NCBI GenBank assembly: GCA_023055505.1
Contig: JALIRH010000007.1
Span: 13,953,773-14,017,772, forward strand
Direction of reading: 5' to 3'
Length of the DNA: 64,000 nucleotides
DNA from: Callipepla californica brunnescens
Lineage: Eukaryota; Chordata; Aves; Galliformes; Odontophoridae
Below the pieces are notes generated by a model. That model was given only the letters and a program-made list of their open reading frames with translations. It did not search any database and was not told the origin of the DNA. Both the position numbers and the translations under genes were made by a program. Below, one piece after another: positions 1 through 12,393 of the stretch. Within the stretch, counting starts at the first letter, position 1, and the number at the start of each line of letters is the position of its first letter.

Positions 1-655
1 ACAACCTGCAAAGCTGCCAATTGTGCACTCATCCTATCATCTGGATCACTAATAAAGGTGCTAAACAGCTATGGCTCCAATATCAAACAGTGGGAACACT
101 ATTAGCGGTCAGTATCCAGCCGGATTTTTTGCCACTCATCACAATCCTTTAGACTCAGCAATTAATTCAGTTTTCAGCATGCCTCACTATCTACACATCT
201 AACCTTTATTCATCAGTATGGGTATGACAAAAAAGAAAACAAAAAAAAAAACAAGACAAACAGAATGTGCTCCCTAACACCTCACACACTGAGCCAGCTG
301 GGGAAGACCATGAGGTTCATCTAGCCTATTTCCCTTGATTAATCAATGCTGATTAGACCTGATTACCCCCTTGGTTATCATGTTCCAGGAATTTTTTCAT
401 CACCACTTTCCTGGAAAATGACCTTGACTATTGTGTAGTTTCCTAGATTCACCTTATTTTCCTTTCTGAGAATAGCAATGGCATTTGCTTTGTTCTTCTT
501 CACAAGAACTCCCCCTACTAGTCCCAATCTTTCAAAGTGCAGAAGTGACCTTAGAATGACAGTGGATGAACTGTAGTGGTAACAATTGTGTATATCCCCT
601 CTGGTCCCATGCACTTGCCTATGTCTGATTTATTTAAATTTTCCCAATATTTAAA
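1..655 (-). mobile_element. Old CR1 LINE fragment, reverse-transcriptase region, cut by the left window edge
   Basis: Read on the minus strand, about 614 to 378 gives a decayed version of the start of the CR1 reverse transcriptase. It has an FERLGLVGGVL-type stretch, a KKNKANAIAI stretch and a KVNLGNYT stretch, which correspond to the family pattern of a sentence ending in W-KAN-TPIFKKG then GNYR. About 210 to 1 resembles the later segment around SWRPVTSGVPQGSVLGP and the DDG-ECTLSKFA region. The two parts are separated by an A-rich insertion near 235-255 and lack the RT motif A region, so an internal deletion is likely. Stops and frameshifts are frequent, so this is a dead, old copy. The element continues beyond position 1. 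Family assignment rests on recognised protein similarity; subfamily not assigned. Confidence 0.8.
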
Positions 656-3468
656 TATTTGTCAACCAAAAAATAAGAAAGAAATACAAGACGCATGAAA
701 ATACATAGGTACTTAGCTCAAACTGATTATTACACATTTATGTTTTCAGATTATATGTATATTTACATGCTTTAAGCAGATACCTAAGAGATAATCACTT
801 CAATACATGTAAAGAAGGATAAAACTTTCCTTCTCCATTCAGCTATATGCATATATATTTGTATAAATATGCATGTATGCATATATATGCACATCCTAGG
901 TATTCACGGTACCTCTGTTCATAACGTGAACACGCATTAACAAATGACAAGGATGATGGTAGTGAGAAGTGCAAAAGAAGATGCTCCAAGATGTGGAAGA
1001 GGACTGTATATAGAAGTACAAATCTACAAAAATTACCACACTTCAATTGGCAACTGCTGTCTACCAAGCCTACGTGTTTTCTCTCTACAGAAGAAAAGCC
1101 TCAGATCTCTACTTTTATTAACCCAGATGCAGACAGCAATTAAAAGCTTCCCTTGCTATGATCACTTGGAGAGAAAAGGAGACAGAGCCAAAAATCCAAG
1201 CCTTTGCTGTATATAAACCAAATTTCATTTAACATACAAAAATCCTTGAAAATGCAAGAATTAAAAAGCCAATAACTATAAACAAAGCACAGTATGTAAT
1301 AGATTACTTCACGATACATAAGGAGAAAAAAAAAAAAAAAAAAGATACATTGCCTGACTCTGAAATATGAAAAAGCAAAACTTTTGGAATAAATAAAAAT
1401 TAAGTATTTCCTGTGCCCCAAAATACTTGGTATGGAAAACACCTCTACTAGAAACATTTAATGTCATATAGGTCATTATTTAGGGAAAAGAGAAGTATGA
1501 TTATAAAAGCAGACTAACCTAACAAAGCAACCCAAAGACACCTTTGAAAACAAACAGTAACACGAGAGACATACAAATATTTAAAACTATTCTCAGTTGT
1601 AAAGAACATTTTTCAGCACATTACTTAGTATGCTAGATAAAAACTGTGAGGTACACAGTTTTCTTCAGCAGACACAGAGAAAGAAATATAGGCTGAATTA
1701 AGATGACTTTAAATAAGAAAGGTGCATTTCTTACATAAATAAGGAACGTTTGCATGACATCAGATAAAGAACAATCAATAGTGAAAAACTTATTAAAGTC
1801 AGCTTATACTAACAGATTATTGTTCTAGTACCATTGTTTGGCAAAGCCAATGAATAACCTATCAATGGCCAACCACTTTTCATAAATTTTTTTCAGCCTG
1901 GGCTTGTGCTTAGAAAACACTTCACAATGTCAAACTCTCAAGTATGTTTTTCAGCTATAGGTAATATGATTACTCAGATTTTTGTTCCCATTTGTAGTTC
2001 AGCTCACAATTTCTCCCCAGTAGCTTCAGGTTGTAGCAATTATGTTATTAGGAAGATTGATTATTGCATTACTGTAAAATCAAAGAGAAACTTTTGAACG
2101 TGTTCAGAGTTCAGATTACTTTCTTTCCTCGGTGATTATTCTAGCCCTGCAGGATACTGTTCACATTCCTACCTTTTCCATTCAAAAGTTAAAGACGCTT
2201 CACAGTCATCATATTCTTCCTGAAGTTTGCATTGACAAGATGCATATCATGCATACAACCTATGTTAACCTCCAAAAAGAATACTTATGGTATCATTAAT
2301 TCAGAATGTCACACCAAGACCATTATCCTTTTCCTGATTACTGTAAAGCATACTGTGTGCAACGTGTATAACAAATACAGCTATAAAACACTTAAAGAAC
2401 AAGGAGCTCTACCTATGCTGGCATTCAGTCTTTACCATCAATAAGTGATACTGTATTTCCCCCCCAGTGAGCTAACAGCTATAATAAAGACCAGTAAGAA
2501 TGAAGCCAATATTCAACCTGATGATAAAGCTAAGAAAAGGGAACAGAGAAATGACTGCTATTCATGACTCAAATACTAATGCAAGACAGTATAGTGTAAT
2601 ACTAGAATTTTACAATGAATTCACAGAAGATCATGCTAGAGTGTCCATAAGGAAGACTCTTGCATCCCACATCTCCTAATTCAATGTAACAAGATAGTAC
2701 TAATAATTAATAAAATCATAATATTACGACCAATTATGACATTATGTCAAAATATTTGCTAATATTCCAGAATTTAATTACTGGCATATGACATTACCCA
2801 ACTTGAAAATTATTCTGCTTTTATAACTGTTCTTCAACACAACTTTTTAGTCAGTCACTATATGGCAGAAAACACATGATGGAAATTAAAAAATTATTGG
2901 TCATGTAGCTAAAAAGTAACTATATGTAACTACTACATTAATAATTTAGGATTTTCATACATTTGATTTTTACAAGGACTCAACCCAGTAAGTATCTATG
3001 TCATTTCTTTAAGGAAAAGCTGAAACATTTTCCTATCGAGTTTCTTCCTTCATGAATACCTCCTCATTTCTGAAGAACATTTTGTGTCTGGTTCTTTGAC
3101 AGAAGTACTTAAAGGAATTTGATAAAAAAGGGAAAGTTTTGATGCAAGAGCTACGTTAACAAATCTTACAGTAAGCTTTAAATTGATAGGTACCAGTTAT
3201 GTTTTATGATAATTTTCTGAAATTGTGATTACACATACTGAATTTTTAATAGCATTTTCAGTGTTTCCACATAATGCAGACAAAGGCAAAACAGGCAGAT
3301 TGTAAGCAAAAAACACATGAAAAATATTCGGTTCTGCCCTACGCAAATACAAGATGGTTAAAAATACATACTGAATACATACTGATTTTAAAAGTTCCAG
3401 CGCAGTGAAAAATTTTTAGGTAAGTAGGGCTTCTAGATTTCATTGTAATTCATTTGATTTCAAGAGAA
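656..3468. other. AT-rich stretch with no recognised gene
   Basis: Intronic or intergenic DNA. It holds an alternating ATGCATATATAT-type stretch near 845-890 and an A run of about 18 near 1326-1343. The open frames here are short, lack similarity I can recognise and are not flanked by convincing splice sites. I see no CR1 tail or LTR in it. Confidence 0.6.
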
Positions 3469-3980
3469 ATCACAGAATCACCAAGGTTGGAAAAGACCTC
3501 CAAGATCATCCAAGTTTAACAGTCCACCTATCACCAATATTTCCCCACTAAACCATAACAGTTTAGTGACAGTACAACTGAACATTTCTTGAACGCCTCC
3601 AGGAACAGTGACTCCACCACCTCCCTGGGCAGCCTTATTCAGTGCCTGACCACTCTTTCAAAGAAGCTTTTCTGAAAGTCAAACCTGAGTCACCCCTTGA
3701 GAGGCCATTCCCTCTAGTCCCATCACTAGTTACACAGGAGGACATGACAACCCTCACCTCACCACAGCCTCCCTTCAGGCAGTTGTAGAGAGCAATCAGG
3801 TCTCCCCTGAGCCTCCTCTTCTTCAGGCTAAACGATCCCAGTTCCCTCAGCCACTCCTTGTAAGACTTGTGCTCCAGAACCCCCTCACCAGCTTCACTGC
3901 CCTTCTCTGAACATATCTCAGGGTCTCAATGTCTTTCCAGTAGTGAGGGGTCCAAAACTGAACGCCAGTACAGACAGATG
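3469..3980 (-). mobile_element. CR1 LINE 3' end, 5'-truncated
   Basis: The plus strand starts with the reverse complement of the CR1 3' terminus (ATCACAGAATCACCAAGG), followed by GTTGGAAAAGACCTCCAAGA. It then runs through the 3' UTR (tccaccacctccctgggcagcc) into the end of the reverse transcriptase (cttcaggcta, cagccactcctt, cttctctgaa). The copy is about 0.5 kb, the usual 5'-truncated form made by target-primed reverse transcription. It is only moderately diverged, so it is a mid-age insertion. No flanking target duplication was looked for, as CR1 generally does not leave one of clear length. Confidence 0.95.
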
Positions 3981-6900
3981 CTCACTTTGTTGCTCTTGCT
4001 GGCAAGAATCCAACTCCCCTACCCTTCAATTTCAACTTTCTCAGTTATTTCAATATGGTTAGATTAATGTGAGTAACTCATTGGCAAAAACACCATGTTA
4101 CCAAAGAAAACAGTAAGTAACAACACTCATGCTCAGGTTATCCAATTTTTTTTTTTTTTTTTTTTTTTAATCTGGGATCATATTTATGCAGTCCTACAAA
4201 TGTTAAACCAAGACTAAGCTGCTGTCTTGGAACCCTGCTGAAGTATCTCATCACACAACTACATTTCTTACTGCTCCCCTTCATAATAAATACATGAAAT
4301 AGCACGTGGTATAATATAACCTAAGTTCTCATTAACTACAACCAAAATAACTGAAACAGAGGAAAATGCAGAACAAAGTGCTGTAGGTAAGAAAACAGAA
4401 TATGTTCTTTCATCTGCAATTCCACATTCTATCAAATTTTAATATGCTTTCTCATGTTTCCTATATTGGAGGATTATATTTTAATTCATAAAAACAATTT
4501 TACTTTATTCCAAGGAGTTTGTTCCTTCTGCGATCAGTAACTGAATATTGGTGAATTCTTCACAGCTCTGGGGTCTGGATATCATTCTCTATGCTTGTAA
4601 ATTTTATTCCTTTCGGTCATTGCATGCTTCTACTCCTGTAAGCGGTATCCTCCTTCTACAGAGATAGTTCATACTATGCAGAGGTAACACTTTGATCCTA
4701 CTGCATTATTAGTGATAGAAATGTATGAAACTGTAAGAAAAAATGTCTTTTCACTACATAATTTGCAGAACTCAGCTAGAACTAAAATGGATAAGAAAAT
4801 AATTAGCCGTTTTTTACACAATCGCTATTGCAGTTGAACAAGTGGTAGCAGAGTTCCAGGCAAGCTTAAGGTCAGATAAAATAAGCTTGATAAGCCCCTG
4901 TCAGGCGGTGAAGTGAGGCAAGAAAAGCTGTGGCCTGTTGTGGACAATGAAAATGTTTCTTGTGATAGAAGGTTCTGGTTTGGAAGCAAGCTTTGGTAGT
5001 GAGAATGGGGTGGTCTGCAGACAGCACAAAGATAAGGTATAACATAGAGAAGTATTTCTAACAATACTGCTTGGCCAGAAACAATCCCATAAACTTTTAA
5101 CATGGAAGTACAGTTATACATCCCATATCTATACTTAACTGAATGTGTACCAATCCAAAGCCACTAAGCACACACACATTTCCTGCTTTTCTGAGCTAAA
5201 TCATTCAAAAGAAGGCAACTATTCAGCCTGCAAAACTAAACCCAAACTACTCCCCAACAATTACTGCACTTTTTCATTTTACGCTTGCTAAAGGAGTATT
5301 TCCAAAATTAAAGGTCTCTTTCCATGTTGCTTGTGCCACCACCCGTATCACCTAGATTCACTAAGATTGCAGCCAGGTATCTGACGGGCCATGCACAGAG
5401 CACATCCCATTTCCTTACTTTCAGTACTAACTCATTCCCTGTACTGTTCATACAGCTTTCCAATATGAAATGATCTCTGGGGAAAAAAAAAAAAAAAAAA
5501 AAAAAGTTTTGAGTGATCTCTAGTTCTCAAAAAGAGATTTATAAAGTAATATAAGAATAGCTCCTTTTCCCTATCCCTTTTTTCCTTTTTTTTAATTATC
5601 TATATCTCATCTGACATTAGAGAAAGAAAATGGCAAAATTTAGGTGAAGAGAAACACCTACATATTCTTCTAAATCCAGAACCAAAATTCCCCCACACTA
5701 TCTCCCCTGAGCATCAAGTGTTTGCTGTATGATGAGTTTGGGCTTTAAAAAAATTAAAAAATAAAAATAAAAAATGAAAAAAAAAAACAACACTTGCTTT
5801 GAGCAACGTTTTTTTTTTTTCTATTTTCCCTTCTTAAGAGTATTCATTTAAACCAGGAATAAGGCATTAATCAGAAGTCTGGTTCTCCACATAACAGATC
5901 TGCCATTAGTTCACTGACAGGAAGGAATGGAATGAAACAGTATTTACTTCTAAGGAGATTGTTTTTCTGAATCATTTAAAAATCTCCATTTTAAAAGTAG
6001 CTCTGTTTTGACTTCAAAGAAAAGCACACTTACTGAAAATATCCAGTTCCATATCCTTGAGTGCTTTTTAAAACTTTTAAAAAAATCATCTAATACACTT
6101 ACATAAATAAAACATTTGTATATTTATAAGTTTACTGTTTATACAATCATTTAGTAGGTCAATAATCACACAGGATCAACTCCTAAATGGATCACATTCC
6201 CATGTGAAAATACCGTTCCAAGAAAATTATTTTCAAAGGCTGCTCTCAATAAAGCAGGTTTTCACAAGGAAAGTGATATTTAAGTAACTTAATTTTATCT
6301 GTTACAACCATGCAACTTGCTAAGGATTAAGTTCTTTCCTTCAGCATAAGATGAAATACATTTCACTGAATGCCTTGAAGCCTTTCTATATTTATCTGTT
6401 ACTCAGAGGAGTCACTGTTCAGTAGTCAGTGGTCTGCTCCATCACACGTGAGACAAAAGTGGGCTCTAAAAAGGTTCATGAAATTGAGTAAGTCTGAAAA
6501 ATGTTACTTAGAGAAACAAACGTTTTCAGTGTTAGAAATCTATTTCTTCAAAGAGATGATTAAATGACAGCATAGCTCTTACAGCACAGAAAACAGCCCT
6601 CCTGCCTTCAGCTCCCATGCCCAATATTAGACTGACTACCATCAGGAGATACACTTTCAGAGTTTTATAGCTTGGTCAAAGCTCCGTGTTACACCACAGG
6701 AGAGCAGAAAGCACTTTTTCCCCCCAAGCTAACACTCTTTTTAGACTTCAAATCATTTACAGAAAAAAAAAAAAAACAACAAAAAAACCATCACCTCAAA
6801 ATAAGAATACTTCCATTCGTTTTTAAATAGAAATTGACAGTGTGTGCCAGTCTTAATACTGTGATGTCTGTACACAGGTACTTCATGCCAACACACTTAG

Positions 6901-8227
6901 ATTTCACACAACTAGATAGAGATAGTTCCTCAGATTTGAGGACTGAGGATTTAGAACTTTCTTGTCCCCCTAAATGCTTTCCTACTAGAAAAGAACACTA
7001 TTATTCATCCAACTAGCTTTTTTTCATTAGATTTATTTAATTCTGAGATTTATAAGCTCATGTAAGCTGGAACTATAATATGACTTCACTGCCCATGAGC
7101 CATCCAAACATAAAATACACGTGAATATCCTCTGCCCAGCCTGTACTCCATTTACGTTTATGTGCTCCCAAGTACATGGATTCCTCAACACTTACGTTTT
7201 CTAAGGAAGAGAAAGATATTTTGCTCAGAATCTGAAGTGGCAGTGCTCCCATTATATTACTCCTTTGTAACAACACCTCAAGCATCTATAGGTAGCTTCC
7301 ATAACACCCTTTTGCTTTACTTCCACTTATGAGTGCAGAAATAACACTACAGATATTTTTCCAGAAAACTGAATTTGGAACCCTGAGAAAATAAAATGGG
7401 TATCAGCCTGCTACAGAGCCAGGGAACAGAAGCAGTCTAAAAAGATACTACACAGATTACATGGCCTTGTAGCAGGAGTCATGAGAAAAATGAACACACA
7501 GATCGCTGCAGGTGAGGGTGCAATTTTCAAGATATCTGTTCCAGGGTCATTCAAAAACTTGAGGAAAAGCAGCAGAGTATCTAGAGGCTGTAAGTGAACC
7601 ATAAGAGCAGATGGTTATTTGTAACATGTAGCTGAACTGATTAGATATTGAATACATAACTAGAACAACGTTCTGGAACCACAGAGGTGTCATTCCATTA
7701 GTGAACTCTCTCGCAGCCTGTAGGTTTTGCTGAGCCCTACTGCATCATAAAGATTCACCCCTGAGATCGAGCAAAGATGCAGCTTTTTGCTGAGGAGTAT
7801 CGAAAAGGCACTGTGAAGCCTTCAGGCAGTCCTACATTTCAAAGGGGCCACTTGAAGCTTCCCTAAAGTAAAGAGGAACAGGGAAAGAAGATCTGACATA
7901 AACAGACTTATAAATAAATACTAAGAAATTGGTAGACAAGCTGACCTAAGAGCATAAAAGCACACCATTTAAGGAGCTGTTGCAGAAGTTTCTAAAGCAG
8001 AACTATGACTTCTGCCAAAGCATAAACAAAGGACTCAAGTACATGTGTTGTTATGCTGGCACATGCTTCAGGACCTGTGTCTCAAAGTGAAGTAAAATTA
8101 ATTACTGTAATATAATTAGTGTTCTATAAACTTAGTGCCAAATTATAACTTCTACAGAAAATATTTTGTCAATTGAAACTCCAAATCCGAGCCTGACTAT
8201 ACACATCAAATAAATACAGACATTAAC
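3981..8227. other. AT-rich stretch, homopolymer runs only
   Basis: No gene or recognised transposon. It holds T23 at 4146-4168, A23 at 5483-5505, a T run at about 5810-5820 and mixed A-rich sequence at 5747-5790 and 6763-6785. A locally more GC-balanced part at 4820-5110 has an open frame of 98 codons on the minus strand that resembles nothing I know. Confidence 0.55.
4146..4168. repeat. T23 homopolymer
   Basis: Uninterrupted run of 23 T, flanked by ordinary AT-rich sequence. A companion A23 run lies at 5483-5505. Such runs are length-variable and error-prone in assemblies. Confidence 0.95.
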
Positions 8228-8229
8228 TA

Positions 8230-8768
8230 CCAGGGCTGCTTCAAAAGTAATGCCTTCATTTTATTACTTTGGCCCACAGTGTTGGAGGCAGTTGGTGGTG
8301 GTGTGGCAGCAGAGGTTGAACCTTCATTACAACATTCCATCACATTTTGATGCTTTGTGACAGATGGCAGCAGAGGGACAAACTGACACAATGGCATCTG
8401 ATGTGGAAGCGAGTATGAAGCAAAGATCTTTCAATGAACTCCTCAATGAAGAAAAAATTGCACTCTTTGAGATTCAGTGATGCTTGCTGAAAGTTTATGG
8501 AGACCAAACAATTGCGAGTACAGTGAGGCAGTGGGTGCTGGATTTCAGCAGTTGCATCAGTGAGAGGTCACTTCCACTGGTGAAGATTTTTTTGACCATC
8601 ACATGCAGGCTTTTGTTCGTGGCTGGCAAAAATGCGCAACTAGTGATAGTGACTATGTTCAAACAATCGTGTTTTGGAGGATACTTTTTCTCTATTACAT
8701 GGTGGTACTGTGTTCTTTATCTGTTGTATTTTCTATAGAAATAAACAGGAGGCATTACTTCCAGACTA
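8230..8768 (+). mobile_element. Mariner DNA transposon (Galluhop-like), internally deleted, copy 1
   Basis: The ends carry inverted repeats: CTGCTTCAAAAGTAATGCCT at the left, and GGCATTACTT near the right end. A TA lies at each boundary (8228-8229 and about 8767-8768), as expected of the Tc1/mariner superfamily. From the ATG at 8364 the frame encodes a mariner-type N-terminal helix-turn-helix region (EASMKQRSFNELLNEEKIAL). A TGA at 8478-8480 replaces a CGA arginine codon that copy 2 still has, which looks like CpG decay. After an RQWV segment the sequence jumps to the C-terminal GWQKCATSDSDYV region near 8625. The catalytic aspartates lie in the part that is missing, so the element is non-autonomous. 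Length is about 540 bp, against roughly 1.2-1.3 kb for a full mariner. Copy 2 lies inverted about 0.5 kb to the right. Confidence 0.85.
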
Positions 8769-9285
8769 ACTTGTGTACTACATATCATGTGAGGAATTTA
8801 TCATTTTTGCAATCATGACCAATTTTTAAGCCATTTTGATCGTCAAATCTGTATTAGGAGTGCTTAGGGTAGTATGCCTGTGTCTTAGTTCTCCTTGTGA
8901 ACTTCAGCTCTATTTCTATATTTCATAATCTTTCAATTCCATGTCTGTATTTTGAAAAGTTTTGGTCAGCAAAAAGAAACAACTAATAAATATTAATTTT
9001 ATGATTTGAAGAGTGTAATTGACAGCTACTCTTTATTTATCAGCTCCTCTAGAAAGCTGGTTAGTAGAGAAGAAGGGTCTACACAAGAAAGGGAAAAAAA
9101 AAAAATAGTCCTGAGTTTAAAACAAGAATAAAAGCATCCCCTTTTCATAGTGTAGTTTTGCCTGGTATTTCTACACTTCATTACAAGCTATTCTCTGACA
9201 CATGAATAACTTATTCATGAAAAACAGAACCACCACTAAATAAAGCAAAAGAAAAATATTCTTCCAAATACGTCTGTGCACGGTA
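8769..9285. other. Spacer between the two inverted mariner copies
   Basis: About 0.5 kb of AT-rich DNA with a short A run near 9098. No gene, promoter or further repeat recognised. Confidence 0.6.
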
Positions 9286-9843
9286 CTCAGGTTGCTCTAG
9301 AAGTGATTCTATTTATTTACTTGGAAATTAAAAGGGATACAAATAGCACAACTAAACTATTTGATAGAGCAACCATTCAGCTAAAAAACACTATTTTTCA
9401 AAATAGTCACTGCCATTAGCTGTACATTTTTGCCAGAGTTGAATGAGAGCTTGCATGCCACTCAAAAAATTTGCATGGCTGTCCAGAACACAGCTTGTCT
9501 TTCATGTTACTGCCACCACCACTGAAACACACCACCCACTGCCTCACTGCATTCACATCCATTGTCTGTCTCCCCAAATATTCAACAAGCATCGGTGAAT
9601 CTCAGCAAGTGCAATTTTTTCCTCGTGGAGGAGTTCAGTGACACATCTTTGCTTCATACTCACTTTCACATCAGACATCATTGGTGTCAGTCTGTTCCTC
9701 TGCTGCCGTCTGTCACACAGCAGCAAAATGTGATGGAAAACTGTTGTGAGGGTTCAACTTCTACTGCCATACCACAAACATCTCCCCTCTGATGTTGCAG
9801 GATAATATAATAAAATTGGATGCATTACTTTTGGAGCAGTTGA
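9286..9843 (-). mobile_element. Mariner DNA transposon (Galluhop-like), internally deleted, copy 2
   Basis: Inverted relative to copy 1. Its minus-strand 5' end reads CTGCTCCAAAAGTAATGC, nearly identical to the copy 1 terminus, and its other end gives a related GGTTGCTCTAGAAGTGAT. The minus strand again encodes a mariner N-terminal segment (SMKQRC, ELLHEEKIALAEIH) and then the C-terminal LWQKCTANGSDYFEK, with the catalytic core absent. The junction, just before an AATTTTTTTGA-like stretch, falls at the same place as in copy 1. Both therefore seem to descend from one deleted ancestor that was mobilised by a full-length relative. A plus-strand open frame at 9562-9792 is only the antisense of this element. 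Confidence 0.85.
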
Positions 9844-11574
9844 CACATAATAGACAAAGATTTTTTTTCTCTTCTACATCAATGTACTTCTTCTGGCATC
9901 AGGGAAATGAAGGAACCAGAATGTTTGGGTCACTGACATTACCAGATATCGCTGAAAAATATTAAGGAGAAACAAAGTTATTTATGAGAAAGTAAGTTTA
10001 TTATGTAAATTAACAATACTGTAATGTGTGCTTGCCTCCTGTTTACACTTGAAATAAAGTTAAATGCTGAAGGCAAAATAATTGTATTTTAAAGGACATA
10101 TGCTACCCTCCCCTTATGGAACAGCTACTTAAAAATTTTGTCTTTCATTTTCTTGTTTACTACAAAGGTTTACATAAATCCTACGTAGACAAACACCACC
10201 AAGCACTGCATTAATCAAGGTGATTAGCATTGAGTTACTCAGTCAAATCCTCTCTAATCAAATATCACTTTTCTTTGAGAGTACAGGAATGGAGCCATCA
10301 TTTTCTGGGTATTTGAATTTAGATATTTTACATTCTTAAATGCATTCAGTCATCTATGGAAGTCAACATTTAGGAGTTTCTTAAACCACACTGTGTGAGT
10401 TAAATATAAAAGATTCCAACACTACTATTCCCTAAAAGGCATAAATATTTTTATGATTTCTATTACACCACCTGCTTTGCAGAAGTAGAAAATTATCTTA
10501 GGTATAAGTGACCTTCCTGCTTCTTCACAAACACAGGTGCATCCAAGACCAAGGCACTCTGAGAACAAAGCTGCCCAGAAGCTGCAGTTAAGTGCCTCTA
10601 GGGGCTCAAAATAAGAGAAGGGCTGACATTTTTCCATCTGCTGCTATGCTGTAGGATGCCACAGGATTTATTCTTATAGGTAAACAACTAGACAAGAATA
10701 AAATAAAAGCATGCAGTTCATTTCTGTTTGAACCCTCTAACCTTGTACACGTTAATGTAATCCTTTAAACTCTTCTTAAGGATGGCTGGTGTCAGATTGT
10801 CAACAGCATTCTCACTGAAGGCCACAACTTTTTTTTTATAATTATTTTCTTCGAAAAGCAAATGCCACACTACTTCTGACTTAGTTTTCTAGCTATTAAT
10901 TTTTGAGAATGTTTTCAGAAACACGTCATACATTATACGTCAACAAAAATCCACACAGGCCAAAGTTTGGCCTTTAACAGTTTACAGGCATTTTCAATTG
11001 ACTAAAAACTAATCCAGAGTCTACTAGGAAAACAAATATTATTTTGACAAAGTAATGAAATTCTTCAGTTAGATATAACTGTTATCAGAAGCTAGAAACA
11101 CAAGTTTGTATTTTTCTCATGCAGTCTCTCATAACATGAGTCTTTTTTCAGGAACTGTTTGTTACAAACAATGTAACAATGAGAAAATCTCATTTCTATT
11201 ATACCATTAAGATTTGTTAAATTCATCAGGGATACCATACAAACCATAGAAAACATTAATAAAATAATAAATCCTACAGCCTAGGCATTTACCTCAGCAG
11301 AAAAAGTAAAAGCTGACTATTCTCACTGAGGCTAATATGTACGCAACAGGATAAAAACACCAATAAATTCAAAAGAGCCAGGACTGTCCACTGTCAGCAA
11401 GGCCAAATGGCACAATGCAGCTCAGGTACAGCCTGCTTAATCTCACATGTTGTTGAGAAAAGGAAGATGATAGCCAGTTAGTTATTGGGAATGGTCCCTA
11501 TCCCAGCTAACTCCCACACCATGCCCTGAAGAATGGGTAGGAGAACACCCCGGAGTCTATGTCAAAACAAAGGA
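9844..11574. other. AT-rich stretch with no recognised feature
   Basis: Intronic or intergenic DNA of about 1.7 kb. It has a T run at 10828-10836. No CR1 tail, LTR, coding exon or promoter recognised. Confidence 0.55.
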
Positions 11575-11821
11575 AGACCATGAAGATGATCAGAGGGCTA
11601 GAGCACTCTCCTTTGAAGAAAATTGAGGGAGCCAGGCTTGTTAAGATTGGAGAACGAAGGGCTTCAGGGAGACATCCCTGCAGCCTTTCAGTACTTAAAT
11701 AGAGCCTATAAATAGGAAGGAGACAAAATTTTATATAGCCTGATAGTGAAGTGATGGAGGTAGGAAAGGGTGAAGGGGTAGAATGGTTTAAAAGTAAAAT
11801 AAGGGAACGCAGGATAAGAAA
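11575..11821 (+). mobile_element. CR1 LINE, left part of a copy split by an LTR insertion
   Basis: The sense sequence gives the end of the CR1 coding region and the start of its 3' UTR: GATGATCAGAGGGCTAGAGC, then cttcagggagaca, cctttcagtactta and tagaatggtttaaaa. It stops at the solo LTR. The same element resumes at 12149 with a stretch resembling aggtagatttaggttggat and ends at the CR1 3' terminus near 12393. Together the halves make a copy of about 0.5 kb once the LTR is ignored. Confidence 0.85.
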
Positions 11822-11826
11822 CACAG
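11822..11826. other. Target-site duplication CACAG, left copy
   Basis: CACAG directly abuts the TG end of the LTR here, and an identical CACAG follows its other end at 12149-12153. Five-base duplications are usual for several vertebrate retrovirus integrases. Confidence 0.75.
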
Positions 11827-12148
11827 TGAGTAATACCAAATGGTATTGTCAGTCAAGATTAGATGGAGTAATTTAGAAATACTATCCAGATGGCAAAGAG
11901 ACGGTCGATAATAAGGGAAATTCTCACCTGCCTCCAAAGATAGAGGCTTGCAGGGGGAAAACACCACGAAGGAGAAATCTCCAACAAGAGATCCTTCCCT
12001 AGTGGTGGTCATCCCTTAAATGGAGTCTAGGAGAGGTCGAGCCAGACTCCATCCCTTCCGGACACACAGGTGAATTGTCTTCACCTGTGCTCCTGCAGCT
12101 GACTCAGGTGATCCATCAGTGGTTCAGGCCATGATTCAACAGTTCCCA
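11827..12148 (-). mobile_element. Solo LTR of an endogenous retrovirus, nested in CR1 (family copy 1)
   Basis: A 322-bp block starts with TG and ends with CA on both strands and is bracketed by a perfect 5-bp direct repeat, CACAG. It splits a CR1 element. On the minus strand it opens TGGGAACTGTTGAATC and contains CCATTTAAGGG, a plausible TATA-like core promoter that the other two family members keep as ACTTAAGGG and CATTTAAGGG. It ends GGTATTACTCA. No gag, pol or env sequence lies next to it, so recombination between two LTRs has probably removed the internal part. I see no clear AATAAA. I cannot name the avian ERV family; copies 2 and 3 are at 13306 and 41253. Confidence 0.8.
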
Positions 12149-12393
12149 CACAGGCAGATATAGGTTAAAAACTAGGATGATGTTTTTTTTTTTTCCATCA
12201 GAAATTGGTGAGATACTAGAACAGGTTGCCCAAAGGAGCTGTGGATGCACCATCCCTGGAGGCACTGAAGACCAGGTTGGATGGGGTCCTTGGCAGCCTG
12301 ATCTAGTGGTTGGCAACGTTGCCCATGGCAGAGTGATTGGAACAGGATGTTACTTAGGTCCCCTTCCAACCTAAGCCATTCTATACTTCTGTA
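12149..12393 (+). mobile_element. CR1 LINE, right part of the LTR-split copy, with 3' terminus
   Basis: It begins with the second CACAG of the target duplication. It continues as CR1 3' UTR (gagatactagaacaggttgc, ccatccctggaggcac, ggttggatgggg, agcctgatctagtgg) and ends with ccttccaacctaagccattc followed by a TTCTGTA terminus. A T12-type run at 12182-12192 is a local expansion in the element. Confidence 0.9.
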
